Assembly (NCBI GenBank): GCA_902388545.1 | Contig: CABMPS010000030.1 | Coordinates: 1 to 13,838, forward strand | From: an uncultured Collinsella sp. | GTDB lineage: Bacteria > Actinomycetota > Coriobacteriia > Coriobacteriales > Coriobacteriaceae | Length of the DNA: 13,838 nucleotides | Direction of reading: 5' to 3' | Part shown: in pieces, positions 6,459-13,629 of the stretch | Numbering within the stretch: the stretch's first letter is position 1 | Layout of the letters: each line of letters begins with the position of its first letter | The notes under the pieces: model-generated | The model's input: the letters and a program-made list of their open reading frames with translations, nothing else | What the model was told of the DNA's origin: nothing | Databases searched by the model: none | Translations under genes and position numbers: made by a program

Positions 6459-7469
6459 GTGGCAAAACAGCGCGTTACGATCGCAGACGTCGCTCGAGAG
6501 GCGGGCACCTCGACGGCAAGCGTCTCGTATTACCTCAACGACAAACGAGAAAAGCTTAGCGAGAAGACGCAGGCAAAGATTGCGCGCGTCATCAAGGAAC
6601 TCGGATACGTTCCCAACGCCCAAGCGCAAACGCTCACCGGCAAGCAGACCCACGTCATCGCCATCATCATCTTGGATAACACCAACAAATGGGCGGGCCT
6701 CGTCCTCAACGGCATGGAGCAGGTCATGCTCCCCGCGGGCTACCAGACGGTCGTTTGCACGAGCAACTTTAACCCCGAGACCGAGCTCATGTATGTCGAC
6801 AAAATGCTCTCACTGGGCGTCGATGGTTTTATCATCCAGCCCACGGCAAATTTCAAGGCAGTCCACGACCGCATCAAGCGCGCCGGCAAGCCCGTCGTCT
6901 TTTTTGACGCGGCCATCTACAGCCCAGGCACCAGCTGGATCAAAACCAACCTCTACGACGGCGTGTACAATGCCACGCAGGCGCTTCTCGACGCCGGCTA
7001 CGAAGACTTCTTTTCCATCGCCGCCAACATGACCGAAATGCGCACTCGCATGGAACGTTTTCAGGGATATGCCGAGGCATTGGCCGCGAATGGGCAGCTC
7101 TACAAAGCCATCCCCATCGATCACAACAAGCCGTCAATCAACGAGCTCACCGAATACTTTAAATACAAGTTCAACCCCGCCAAGCGCACGCTCATCTTCG
7201 TACAAAACCAATGGGCGCTTCCCCGTGTCTACAAGGCCCTCCAACCCATGGCCCATCTACTTCCGCAGCAAATAGGTCTTTTGGGACTCAACTGCGAAGA
7301 CTGGACCAACCTCACCACGCCGACCGTCTCCACGATCATCGAGCCCGTCGACCAGGAAGGCAGGGAGGCGGCCGAGATGCTGCTCGCCTTGCTTGATGGC
7401 AGCAGCCAACCCGGCGAGCAGCGCATTCTCGAGTGCAAGCTCAACTGGCTCGACTCCACCTCGATCTAG
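6459..7469 (+). CDS. LacI/GalR-family transcriptional regulator
   Basis: This is a DNA-binding regulator of 336 aa, a typical LacI length. The helix-turn-helix spans about residues 7-28 (VTIADVAREAGTSTASVSYYLN). The hinge region is YVPNAQAQTLTGKQT, with the leucine that inserts in the minor groove. A periplasmic-binding-protein-like sugar-sensing domain follows from about residue 60. Aligned to E. coli LacI, recognition residues Tyr17-Gln18 become Thr-Ala and Arg22 becomes Tyr, so operator specificity should differ from LacI itself. The GTG start is preferred because of the ribosome binding site at 6446. It is divergent from the PTS cluster, with operator-like repeats between, and most likely represses that cluster and possibly itself. 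The inducer is probably the imported sugar or its phosphate, by inference. Confidence 0.92.
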   Translation: MAKQRVTIADVAREAGTSTASVSYYLNDKREKLSEKTQAKIARVIKELGYVPNAQAQTLTGKQTHVIAIIILDNTNKWAGLVLNGMEQVMLPAGYQTVVCTSNFNPETELMYVDKMLSLGVDGFIIQPTANFKAVHDRIKRAGKPVVFFDAAIYSPGTSWIKTNLYDGVYNATQALLDAGYEDFFSIAANMTEMRTRMERFQGYAEALAANGQLYKAIPIDHNKPSINELTEYFKYKFNPAKRTLIFVQNQWALPRVYKALQPMAHLLPQQIGLLGLNCEDWTNLTTPTVSTIIEPVDQEGREAAEMLLALLDGSSQPGEQRILECKLNWLDSTSI

Positions 7470-7558
7470 CCATACGTCAAATATGAAGCAAATGAATCAG
7501 TAACGTCTATCCCAAATCTTGAGTATTTGTTCGATAGAACGGCCCCTGCCGGCACCTG

Positions 7559-7586
7559 CTAGACTGGTAGATTCCCAACCATCTAG
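7559..7586 (+). other. Inverted repeat before the nuclease ribosome binding site
   Basis: CTAGACTGGT and ACCATCTAG form a 9-bp stem with one bulge and a 9-nt loop, ending 3 nt before the AGGAG of the nuclease gene. It could mask the ribosome binding site or be an operator. No clear -35/-10 pair was found in 7470-7558, and no terminator was seen after the LacI gene. Confidence 0.35.
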
Positions 7587-7598
7587 CCAGGAGCCGCA

Positions 7599-8579
7599 AT
7601 GTCGCGCAAGTCCGCCTACAAGCAAGTACTTTCCATCGGCACCGCCGTGGTTCTGGGATTTGCGCTGTTTGCAGGATCGCTCGACGGGGCGCCCAAGCTG
7701 CTGTCGCCGCAAAGCGATGAGCAGGCGGCGGCTCTGGCCGAGAAGCAAAACGAGAGTCCCAGCCGCACCGACGACGAGGCGGACCTGGTTGCCCGGCTCG
7801 AATCGGGAACAGCGAGCTCCGAGGACTCTCAAAATAGCCAAGACTCTGGCGATGGCCCCGATTCCGCCGCAAGCGACACCGATGACGCTTCCGCGGACAG
7901 CGTCGCCACCCCCATCGACGAGGTCGAAAACCCCGACCTCAACCGCGCCCGCGGTGTATATCTCAGCAGCATTCCCGACTACGCCGGCAACCCCTACGTT
8001 GCCCTCCGCGCCGACGGCACGCATCCGCTCGGCACGCCGTCATTCACACTCGATGAATACGATCGTGCCACCGAAGAGGGCTGCTTTAAGAAATTCTCCA
8101 AGCTCGACAGCCTGGGCCGCACTCGCAAGGCGCTCGCCTGCGTGGGCCCCGAATCGCTCGGTCAGGGCAAGCGCGGCGATATCTCGCGTATCCATCCTGC
8201 CGGTTGGCACCAGCAGCGCTACGACTTTATTCCAGGCCAGAGCCTCTACAACCGCTGCCACCTCATCGCCTGGTCACTCTGCGGCGAAAACGCCAACCGC
8301 AAGAATCTCCTCACCGGCACGCGCTATCTCAACGAGACGGGCATGCTGCCGTTTGAAGAGCAGATCCTCGACTACGTCCGCGACACGGGCAACCACGTGC
8401 TCTATCGCGTCACGCCTATGTACAACGAGGAGGAGCTCGTCTGTCGTGGCATTCGTCTGGAAGCACAATCGATCGAAGACCACGGCAAAACCCTGTGCTT
8501 CCACGTGTACTGCTACAACCTGCAGCCGCACGTGCAGATCGACTACGCCACCGGCCGCAACCAGGCATCCGGAGACTAG
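7599..8579 (+). CDS. DNA/RNA non-specific endonuclease, exported
   Basis: This 326-aa protein belongs to the beta-beta-alpha metal nuclease family (NucA/EndA type). A hydrophobic N-terminal segment (about 10-26) after a Lys/Arg-containing start suggests a signal peptide or membrane anchor. Residues 35-110 are low-complexity and rich in Ser, Asp, Glu and Ala, a likely extracellular linker. The catalytic domain starts near IPDYAGNPYVAL. The usual DRGH motif appears as NRCH (218-221) with His221 as probable general base; Asn236 or Asn245 in NLLTGTRYLN probably helps bind the metal. AGGAG lies 6 nt before the ATG. Exported nucleases of this family serve DNA uptake, nutrient scavenging or defence against extracellular DNA. 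No neighbouring gene specifies which, and no immunity-protein gene is adjacent. Confidence 0.88.
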   Translation: MSRKSAYKQVLSIGTAVVLGFALFAGSLDGAPKLLSPQSDEQAAALAEKQNESPSRTDDEADLVARLESGTASSEDSQNSQDSGDGPDSAASDTDDASADSVATPIDEVENPDLNRARGVYLSSIPDYAGNPYVALRADGTHPLGTPSFTLDEYDRATEEGCFKKFSKLDSLGRTRKALACVGPESLGQGKRGDISRIHPAGWHQQRYDFIPGQSLYNRCHLIAWSLCGENANRKNLLTGTRYLNETGMLPFEEQILDYVRDTGNHVLYRVTPMYNEEELVCRGIRLEAQSIEDHGKTLCFHVYCYNLQPHVQIDYATGRNQASGD

Positions 8580-8609
8580 TGCCGACCGCGCCGCCCGTAA
8601 CCCAAAAAA

Positions 8610-8640
8610 TGATCCGTTTTCCTCCGTCCCCAAGGGATCA
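8610..8640. repeat. Imperfect palindrome, possible dispersed repeat
   Basis: TGATCC (8610-8615) and GGATCA (8635-8640) flank a pyrimidine-rich centre, just after the nuclease stop and before the terminator. I suspect a repeated intergenic element in this lineage, but that cannot be shown from one window. Confidence 0.3.
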
Positions 8641-8643
8641 AAT

Positions 8644-8675
8644 AAGGCCGCCCCGGTTACCCAGGGCGGCCTTTT
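8644..8675 (+). terminator. Intrinsic terminator, probably bidirectional
   Basis: AAGGCCGCCC pairs with GGGCGGCCTT (8664-8673) around a 10-nt loop, followed by TTTT on the plus strand and TTATTT on the minus strand. It lies between the convergent nuclease and EF-G-like genes and can end both transcripts. Confidence 0.85.
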
Positions 8676-8708
8676 CGTCAGCACCTACATTGCAGACAAA
8701 GCCACACG

Positions 8709-10784
8709 CTACTTAGCGCGGCCCTCCTCATAGCGCTCGACCAGCTTGGCCTGCACGTCATAAGGCACCTGCTCATAGCCTGCGGGCTCCATGGTAAAGT
8801 CGCCCGTGCCGCGCGTAATAGAGCGCAGACGCGTCGAGTAATCCGTCAGCTCGGCCAGCGGGGCCTGGGCAATGACCACGGTATCGCCGCGCTCGTCGGT
8901 CTCCATACCCGTCACGCGACCGCGCGAGGCCGAGATGTCGCCCATCACGGCGCCGGCATAGCTCTCGGGGATAGTCACCGTAATTTCCTCGATGGGCTCC
9001 AGCACCACCGGGTCGGCATCGGCACACGCCTTGCGCAGGCCGATGCGAGCCGCCGCGCGGAACGCCATCTCGTTGGAGTCGACGCTGTGATACGAGCCGT
9101 CGTACACAGCCACGCGAATGCCCGTGAGCGGGTAGCCAGCGATGATGCCGTCCTTCATGGTCTCCTGGACACCCTTGTCCACGGCGGGGATGAGCGAGCG
9201 CGGGATGCGGCCGCCCACGACCTCGTCAACAAACTCATAGCCGTCGCTCGTGCCGTCGGGCCCAATGAGCGGCTCCACGCGCAGCCAGCAGTCGCCGTAC
9301 TGACCGGCGCCGCCGGTCTGCTTCTTGTGGCGACCCTGGGCGCTTGCCGTGCGGCGGATGGTCTCGCGATACGGAATGCGGATCGGCACGCTCTTTGCCA
9401 CAACCTTGGTACGGTCCTCCAAACGGTTGAGCAGCACCGAAACCTGCGCCTCGCCCACCGCCGAGATGATGGTCTGCCCGGTCTCCTCGTCGCGGTCGAT
9501 ACTCATGGTCGGATCGGCCTTGCAGGCCTTCTCGATAAACGTGTAGAGCTTCTCTTCGTCGCCGCGATTCTCGGCCTCGATGGCAATACGGTACTGCGAG
9601 TTGGGGAACTTAAACGCCGCAGCCTCGACCTTACCGGTAATCGAGAGCGTGTCGCCCGTATCGGCAGCCAGCTTGGGCGCCACGATGATATCGCCGGCAT
9701 AGGCGTGGCCAACCTCGGTCATGTCACGACCGCACATCACATACAGGTGAGCCAGACGCTCGCCCTTGCGCGTGCGCGCATTGATCAGCTCAAGGCCCGG
9801 CTCAAGCGTGCCCGTCAGCACCTTGATAAAGCTGATGCGACCCTGTTGCGGATCGGCCAGGGTCTTAAACACAAATGCCACCGGACGGTCATCGTCACTC
9901 GAGATCTTGAGCGAGTCGCCGTCGATGAGCGGCATCTCGCCGTAGTCGGTCGGCGCCGGGAAGTACGTGGCGATGTCGTCCATCAGCGAGTTGACGCCCT
10001 GCTCCTTAATGCAATCGCCCGCAAAGACCGGCACAAAAATGCGCTCGGCAATCGCCTTCGACAGCAGGCCCTCGAGCTCTTCCTGCGTCAGCGTCTCCTC
10101 GCCTTCCAGGTATTTCATCATCAGTTCGTCGTCGGCCTCGGCCACCAACTCGCACAGATGGTCATGGGCCTCCTCGGCCTGGGCACGATACTCCTCGGGG
10201 ATCTCCGACTCAACGGCTTCAGCGCCGTTGCAATGGCGCGCCTTCATGCGCACCAGGTCGATAATGCCGTCAAAGTCCTCGCCCTCGCCCCAGGGAAGGG
10301 TCACGGCGCCCAGACGCGTACCAAAGCGCTCCTGCAGCAGGTCCATCGTGGTCGCAAAGCTGGCCTCGGAACGCGACAGACGGTTTACGAACACCGCGCG
10401 CGCCAGGCGCAGGTCCTCGGCGGCATACCAGAGCTTAACCGTCGTAGGCTGCGGGCCGGCCTCGGCGTCGACAACAAACAGAGCCGTCTCGCAGACGCTC
10501 ATCGCGGCATAGGCGTCGCCGATAAAATCGGGATAGCACGGGGCATCGAGCACGTTGATGCGGGCGCCCTTCCAGTCGATCGGCGCGATGGTCGTCGAGA
10601 TGGAGAATGAACGCTTAACCTCTTCGGGGTCATAGTCGAGCGTGGGCTTGGTGCCGTCGTGGCCGCCCAGGCGGGCGGTCTTGCCGGAAAGGTGGAGCAT
10701 GGCTTCGGCGAGTGAAGTCTTGCCCACCCCGCCTTGGCCTACGAGCACCACGTTCCTTACGTTACCGGTCTTGGGAGCACCCAT
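8709..10784 (-). CDS. Elongation factor G-like GTPase (FusA2/EF-G2 type)
   Basis: This 691-aa protein has the full EF-G domain layout: a G domain, a beta-barrel domain II, domain III (near VGEAQVSVLLNRLEDR), domain IV (HSVDSNEMAFRAAA) and a C-terminal domain V. The P-loop is GQGGVGKT (16-23) rather than the AHIDAGKT of housekeeping EF-G. G3 is DAPCYPD (80-86), where EF-G has DTPGH: both the Gly and the catalytic His are replaced. G4 is NRLS (134-137) instead of NKxD. It is thus a divergent paralogue, like mycobacterial FusA2, and not the main translocase. The start at 10784 has AAGGAGG at 5 nt; the frame extends upstream to 10895 without family similarity. It is monocistronic. Its role is unknown; ribosome binding or stress-related translation control is possible. 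Confidence 0.9.
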   Translation of the reverse strand: MGAPKTGNVRNVVLVGQGGVGKTSLAEAMLHLSGKTARLGGHDGTKPTLDYDPEEVKRSFSISTTIAPIDWKGARINVLDAPCYPDFIGDAYAAMSVCETALFVVDAEAGPQPTTVKLWYAAEDLRLARAVFVNRLSRSEASFATTMDLLQERFGTRLGAVTLPWGEGEDFDGIIDLVRMKARHCNGAEAVESEIPEEYRAQAEEAHDHLCELVAEADDELMMKYLEGEETLTQEELEGLLSKAIAERIFVPVFAGDCIKEQGVNSLMDDIATYFPAPTDYGEMPLIDGDSLKISSDDDRPVAFVFKTLADPQQGRISFIKVLTGTLEPGLELINARTRKGERLAHLYVMCGRDMTEVGHAYAGDIIVAPKLAADTGDTLSITGKVEAAAFKFPNSQYRIAIEAENRGDEEKLYTFIEKACKADPTMSIDRDEETGQTIISAVGEAQVSVLLNRLEDRTKVVAKSVPIRIPYRETIRRTASAQGRHKKQTGGAGQYGDCWLRVEPLIGPDGTSDGYEFVDEVVGGRIPRSLIPAVDKGVQETMKDGIIAGYPLTGIRVAVYDGSYHSVDSNEMAFRAAARIGLRKACADADPVVLEPIEEITVTIPESYAGAVMGDISASRGRVTGMETDERGDTVVIAQAPLAELTDYSTRLRSITRGTGDFTMEPAGYEQVPYDVQAKLVERYEEGRAK

Positions 10785-10958
10785 GATGACCTCCTTGCAG
10801 GGCCGCGCGCAATGCGCGACGCCAACGGGGAGAGTTCGCGGTCGGTGCCATCCCGGGAGCAGCATGGTCGGCAGCCGAGCCGACTCACCCTCCAAATGTC
10901 CTATGCCACCACCCTACCCTCACGGACGACCGTCCATGCACACCTTTCGGCACACGTA

Positions 10959-10987
10959 TGAATACAGGCGGCGAGAGGAAGAGACAA
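10959..10987 (-). promoter_or_regulatory. Candidate promoter of the EF-G-like gene
   Basis: On the minus strand, TTGTCT (10982-10987) and TATTCA (10959-10964) are 17 bp apart. The -35 is reasonable and the -10 is weak. The leader would be about 170 nt and contain two short hairpins. Confidence 0.35.
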
Positions 10988-11020
10988 GCTTGTGAGGCAA
11001 TTATTGAACCCCGTCGATGT

Positions 11021-11061
11021 AAACAAAAAGCCGCCACAGACCGTAAGACCTGTGGCGGCTT
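11021..11061 (-). terminator. Intrinsic terminator of the amino acid ABC operon
   Basis: AAGCCGCCACAG (11028-11039) and CTGTGGCGGCTT (11050-11061) form a perfect 12-bp stem with a 10-nt loop, followed on the minus strand by TTTTTGTTT. It lies about 43 nt after the ATPase stop codon. An outer 10-bp pair, TGAGGCAATT (10993-11002) with AATTGCCTCA (11068-11077), encloses it. Confidence 0.88.
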
Positions 11062-11062
11062 C

Positions 11063-11080
11063 GCCTCAATTGCCTCAATT
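11063..11080. repeat. Tandem 9-bp repeat
   Basis: GCCTCAATT occurs twice in tandem immediately beside the terminator stem. It is short and of unknown meaning. Confidence 0.5.
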
Positions 11081-11103
11081 AATAGTTGAGTAAATACCTG
11101 AGT

Positions 11104-11868
11104 CTATCCCTCGATACGGCTCAAGAACTCACGCGTGCGCTGCTCGCGCGGATGGTCGATAACCTGATCGGCAGGTCCCTCCTCGACAATGCGACCGCCG
11201 TCCATAAAGACCACGCGGTCGGCAACATCGCGCGCAAACTGCATTGCGTGGGTCACGATTACCATCGTCATATTCTGCGCCGCCAGGTCCTTAATGACAC
11301 GCAGCACCTCGGCCGTCAGCTCGGGATCGAGCGCCGAAGTCGGCTCGTCAAAGAATAAGATTTCCGGGTCGAGTGCCAGGGCGCGGGCAATACTCACGCG
11401 CTGCTGCTGACCGCCCGAAAGCTCACACGGCACCTTGTTCTCGTTGCCCGTAAGCCCCATCTGCGCGATCAACTCATGCGCACGCGCCTCCGCCTGCTCG
11501 CGCGGGCGCTTGAGCACGCGAATCGGAGCATCGGTGATGTTTTTCATCACCGTATAGTGCGGGAACAGGTTGTAATTTTGGAACACCAGGCCGAATCGCG
11601 AGCGCGCCTGCTTGGGCACATCGCCCTTCGCATAGACCGCGCCCGAACCCACATCCGTCGCAACGGCAAGGTCGCCAAACGAGAGCGAGCCTCCGTCGAG
11701 TGTCTCGAGCAGCGTGGCACACCGCAGCAGCGTGGACTTACCGCCACCCGAAGGCCCGATAATCGCCACGACCTCGCCGCGCTTTACCTCGAGTGAGATA
11801 TCCTTGAGCACCTCATTGCCGCCAAACGCCTTACGCGCGCTTTCGATTTTCATCACTGAGTTAGTCAT
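11104..11868 (-). CDS. Amino acid ABC transporter, ATP-binding protein
   Basis: This 254-aa cytoplasmic ATPase powers a polar amino acid importer. It has Walker A GPSGGGKST (38-46), the Q-loop at Gln97 (FQNYNLFPH), the signature LSGGQ (150-154), Walker B ILFFDE (170-175) and the switch histidine His207. NYNLFPH and the overall length match the GlnQ/HisP group. The ATG at 11868 overlaps the permease stop by 8 nt, so translation is probably coupled; there is no strong ribosome binding site of its own. A second ATG at 11853 (MKIESARK) is an alternative start. The frame reaches 11919, but that extension lies inside the permease gene. It is the last gene of the operon before a strong terminator. 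Confidence 0.94.
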   Translation of the reverse strand: MTNSVMKIESARKAFGGNEVLKDISLEVKRGEVVAIIGPSGGGKSTLLRCATLLETLDGGSLSFGDLAVATDVGSGAVYAKGDVPKQARSRFGLVFQNYNLFPHYTVMKNITDAPIRVLKRPREQAEARAHELIAQMGLTGNENKVPCELSGGQQQRVSIARALALDPEILFFDEPTSALDPELTAEVLRVIKDLAAQNMTMVIVTHAMQFARDVADRVVFMDGGRIVEEGPADQVIDHPREQRTREFLSRIEG

Positions 11869-12499
11869 GATAATAGTCCAGCTTCTTTTCGGCGGCGCCC
11901 AGCAGCATCTCGACCACAAAGTTAAAGACCCAGTAAATCAGCGCCGCGATCGCAAACGGCACCATGCTCACTTGCGAGGCAACCAGCGCCTTGGCCGTCG
12001 AGAACATCTCCCCCACGCCGATGGCAAACGCCAGCGATGTGTCCTTGACCAGCGTGATGATCTCGTTGCCCATCGCCGGCAAAATGCGTTTGGCAACTTG
12101 CGGCATCACGATGTACAAAAATGTCTGCAGACGCGAGTAGCCCAGCACCTCGGCGGCCTCATATTGACCACGCGGAATCGACTGCAGGCCCGAGCGATAG
12201 ATCTCGGCAAAGTAGCCGGCGTAGTTGATGATGAACGCCACAACGCACGCCGTCCACTTGGAATCGGGCGTGAGCGAGATGCCAAACACGTAGTACGGGG
12301 CAAAGTAGATCGCAAACATCTGCAGCATAAGCGGCGTGCCGCGCATCACCGAAATATAGATGCGCGCAATCCAACGCAGCGGCGCGACCTTGCTCATGCG
12401 CATAAACGCCACGGGGATTCCCAGCGGAATCGACCCCAGCAGCGTCAGCACAAACAGCTGCAAACTGACCAAGAATCCCTGGCCAAGCATCTGCATCAT
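11861..12499 (-). CDS. Amino acid ABC transporter, permease
   Basis: This integral membrane protein of the HisM/GlnP family forms the channel of the importer, probably as a homodimer since only one permease gene is present. Hydrophobic segments begin at FLVSLQLFVLTLLG. The cytoplasmic EAA loop that contacts the ATPase is YEAAEVLGYSRLQTFLYIVMPQ without gaps. The start is uncertain. The frame extends to a TTG at 12553 without a ribosome binding site, another TTG at 12514 has AGAGAG upstream, and ATG codons occur at 12499 and 12496. I chose 12499 because it gives 213 aa, close to the family norm. It lies downstream of the binding protein gene, separated by a long hairpin, and overlaps the ATPase gene. 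Confidence 0.9.
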   Translation of the reverse strand: MMQMLGQGFLVSLQLFVLTLLGSIPLGIPVAFMRMSKVAPLRWIARIYISVMRGTPLMLQMFAIYFAPYYVFGISLTPDSKWTACVVAFIINYAGYFAEIYRSGLQSIPRGQYEAAEVLGYSRLQTFLYIVMPQVAKRILPAMGNEIITLVKDTSLAFAIGVGEMFSTAKALVASQVSMVPFAIAALIYWVFNFVVEMLLGAAEKKLDYYHD

Positions 12500-12559
12500 G
12501 ACCTGAATAGACAACCCAAGCTCTCTTTCACAGTAACGGAACAGCGAACCCAATGCTAA

Positions 12560-12666
12560 AGCGGGTTTTCCAGGTGCCCGAGTTTGCCGTGAAAGAGGAG
12601 CGCCGCGTACTAAATGTACGCAAGCGACGGTTTGAGCGGCAAAATCGGGTGCCTGGGAAAGCCGCT
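12560..12666 (-). repeat. Long imperfect inverted repeat between binding protein and permease genes
   Basis: Two 30-base arms (12560-12589 and 12637-12666) pair with five mismatches, three of which are possible G-U pairs in one or other strand's RNA. An inner perfect stem, GCGTAC/GTACGC (12605-12621), sits at the tip. The distal arm overlaps the stop codon of the binding protein gene. Hairpins here in ABC operons often protect the upstream mRNA and lower expression of the downstream genes. Confidence 0.75.
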
Positions 12667-13525
12667 ATTTGAGAACCCAGTTATCGAAGGATAGACCGTA
12701 TTCTGCATACTTGTCGCACAGGTCCTTGACCGTGCCGTCCTCGTAGAGCGCCTTGAGCGACTCGGTCACGGCATCGGCCGACTTGGTGTCGCCCTTCTTA
12801 AAGCCAACGGCGTAGTGCTCGCTGGACAGCGGCTTGTCGAGCTGCGTATAGGCATCGGGCTTGGCGGCAAGCTGATACTGGGCAATCGAAAGGTCGCAAG
12901 CCACGGCATCGACCGCGCCGCTCTCGAGCTGCATAAAGGCCGTGTTGTACTCGCCGATGGTATCGAGCGTGGCAAACGTCGCGGCCAGATCCTTCTGGTC
13001 GCCCTCGAGCACATCCTGCGCAGCGGAATCGGTCTGAGTGATCACGGTCTTGCCAGCGAGATCGTCCCAGCTCTTGATACCCGCGTCCTTCTTGACCACG
13101 AGCACTTGCTCGTTGAGCATGTACGGCTCGGAGAACGTGTAGCCGTCCTCACGGCCCTCCATGGTAAAGCCGTTCCAGATGCAGTTGATGGCGCCGGAGT
13201 TGAGCAGCGTGTCCTTGGCATCCCAATCGATGGCCTCGTAATCGACATCCCAGCCCTGCTTATCGGCAACGGCCTTGGCAAGGTCAAGGTCAAAGCCCGT
13301 GTACTCGCCGTCATCGCCCACAAAGCCGTACGGAGGGTAGGACTTGTCAAAGCCCACCACGAGCTTCTTGGACTCCGCGGCGCCCTTCACATCCTTGGCC
13401 GCGGCAGAACCAGCAGCGGAGCCCTTGCCAGCACCACCGCCGCAGCCGACAAGACCAAGGCCGAGCACCGTGGCGAGCGAGCCGGCTAGACCAACAAACT
13501 GACGACGAGACATATCGGTATTCAT
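12665..13525 (-). CDS. Amino acid ABC transporter, substrate-binding lipoprotein
   Basis: This 286-aa extracellular binding protein belongs to the polar amino acid family (SBP family 3). The N-terminus shows a twin-arginine motif SRRQF (6-10), a hydrophobic stretch and a lipobox LVGC with Cys28, so it is a probable Tat-exported lipoprotein. A Gly/Ala/Ser/Lys-rich tether follows (29-58). The mature domain begins KKLVVGFDKSYPPYGF and contains GFDLDLAKAVA and FTMEGRED...FSEPY; the Arg is the likely carboxylate-binding residue. The ATG at 13525 has GAGGGGG 6 nt upstream; a longer frame to 13546 lacks one. It heads an operon with the permease and ATPase. The ligand within polar amino acids is not determinable by eye. 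Confidence 0.93.
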   Translation of the reverse strand: MNTDMSRRQFVGLAGSLATVLGLGLVGCGGGAGKGSAAGSAAAKDVKGAAESKKLVVGFDKSYPPYGFVGDDGEYTGFDLDLAKAVADKQGWDVDYEAIDWDAKDTLLNSGAINCIWNGFTMEGREDGYTFSEPYMLNEQVLVVKKDAGIKSWDDLAGKTVITQTDSAAQDVLEGDQKDLAATFATLDTIGEYNTAFMQLESGAVDAVACDLSIAQYQLAAKPDAYTQLDKPLSSEHYAVGFKKGDTKSADAVTESLKALYEDGTVKDLCDKYAEYGLSFDNWVLK

Positions 13526-13543
13526 GGTATTCCCCCTCGATAG

Positions 13544-13596
13544 CACTTTAGTTAGGTAAAGTAAGTCATGTAACGTTCAGAATCATACACTTTAGT
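13544..13596. promoter_or_regulatory. ACTTTA repeats around the ABC operon promoter
   Basis: CACTTTAGT occurs at 13544-13552 and 13588-13596, and TAAAGT inverted at 13557-13562. The first and inverted copies form a 6-bp inverted repeat with a 6-nt spacer. The far copy reads CACTTTAGTG, a near-palindrome lying exactly between the -35 and -10 boxes. This layout suggests a repressor site, by inference. Confidence 0.45.
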
Positions 13597-13610
13597 GGGA
13601 TAGAGTACAA
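13582..13610 (-). promoter_or_regulatory. Promoter of the amino acid ABC operon
   Basis: On the minus strand, TTGTAC (13605-13610) and TATGAT (13582-13587) are separated by 17 bp, a good housekeeping-type promoter. The leader is about 50 nt, too short for a large riboswitch. Confidence 0.7.
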
Positions 13611-13629
13611 GGGAGTGCCTGCCCGGCGC

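Larger units (their letters stand above)
10785..11103. other. Intergenic region upstream of the EF-G-like gene, no gene
   Basis: These 319 bases contain the EF-G-like leader and candidate promoter, and the terminator of the amino acid ABC operon. Two leader hairpins are visible: CGCGC/GCGCG at 10806-10818 and GTCGGC/GCCGAC at 10867-10884. No coding sequence with a ribosome binding site was seen. Confidence 0.6.

Noticed and set aside
6223..7032. 269-codon plus-strand frame across the divergent region and the LacI gene
   Set aside because: Overlaps the LacI gene in another frame; Ser/Thr/Arg/Pro-rich translation without family resemblance.
7599..8579. Nuclease as a polymorphic toxin or phage-defence effector
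   Set aside because: It has its own signal-like N-terminus, no toxin-delivery domain, no adjacent immunity gene and no other defence genes nearby.
9087..10610. 507-codon plus-strand frame opposite the EF-G-like gene
   Set aside because: Shadow of the GTPase gene produced by biased third positions; no recognisable domain.
11063..11080. Tandem repeat as a CRISPR or VNTR
   Set aside because: Only two 9-bp units with no spacers.
13526..13575. Riboswitch or T-box leader upstream of the amino acid binding protein
   Set aside because: The predicted leader is only about 50 nt and shows no T-box motif or terminator; simple operator-like repeats explain the visible structure better.
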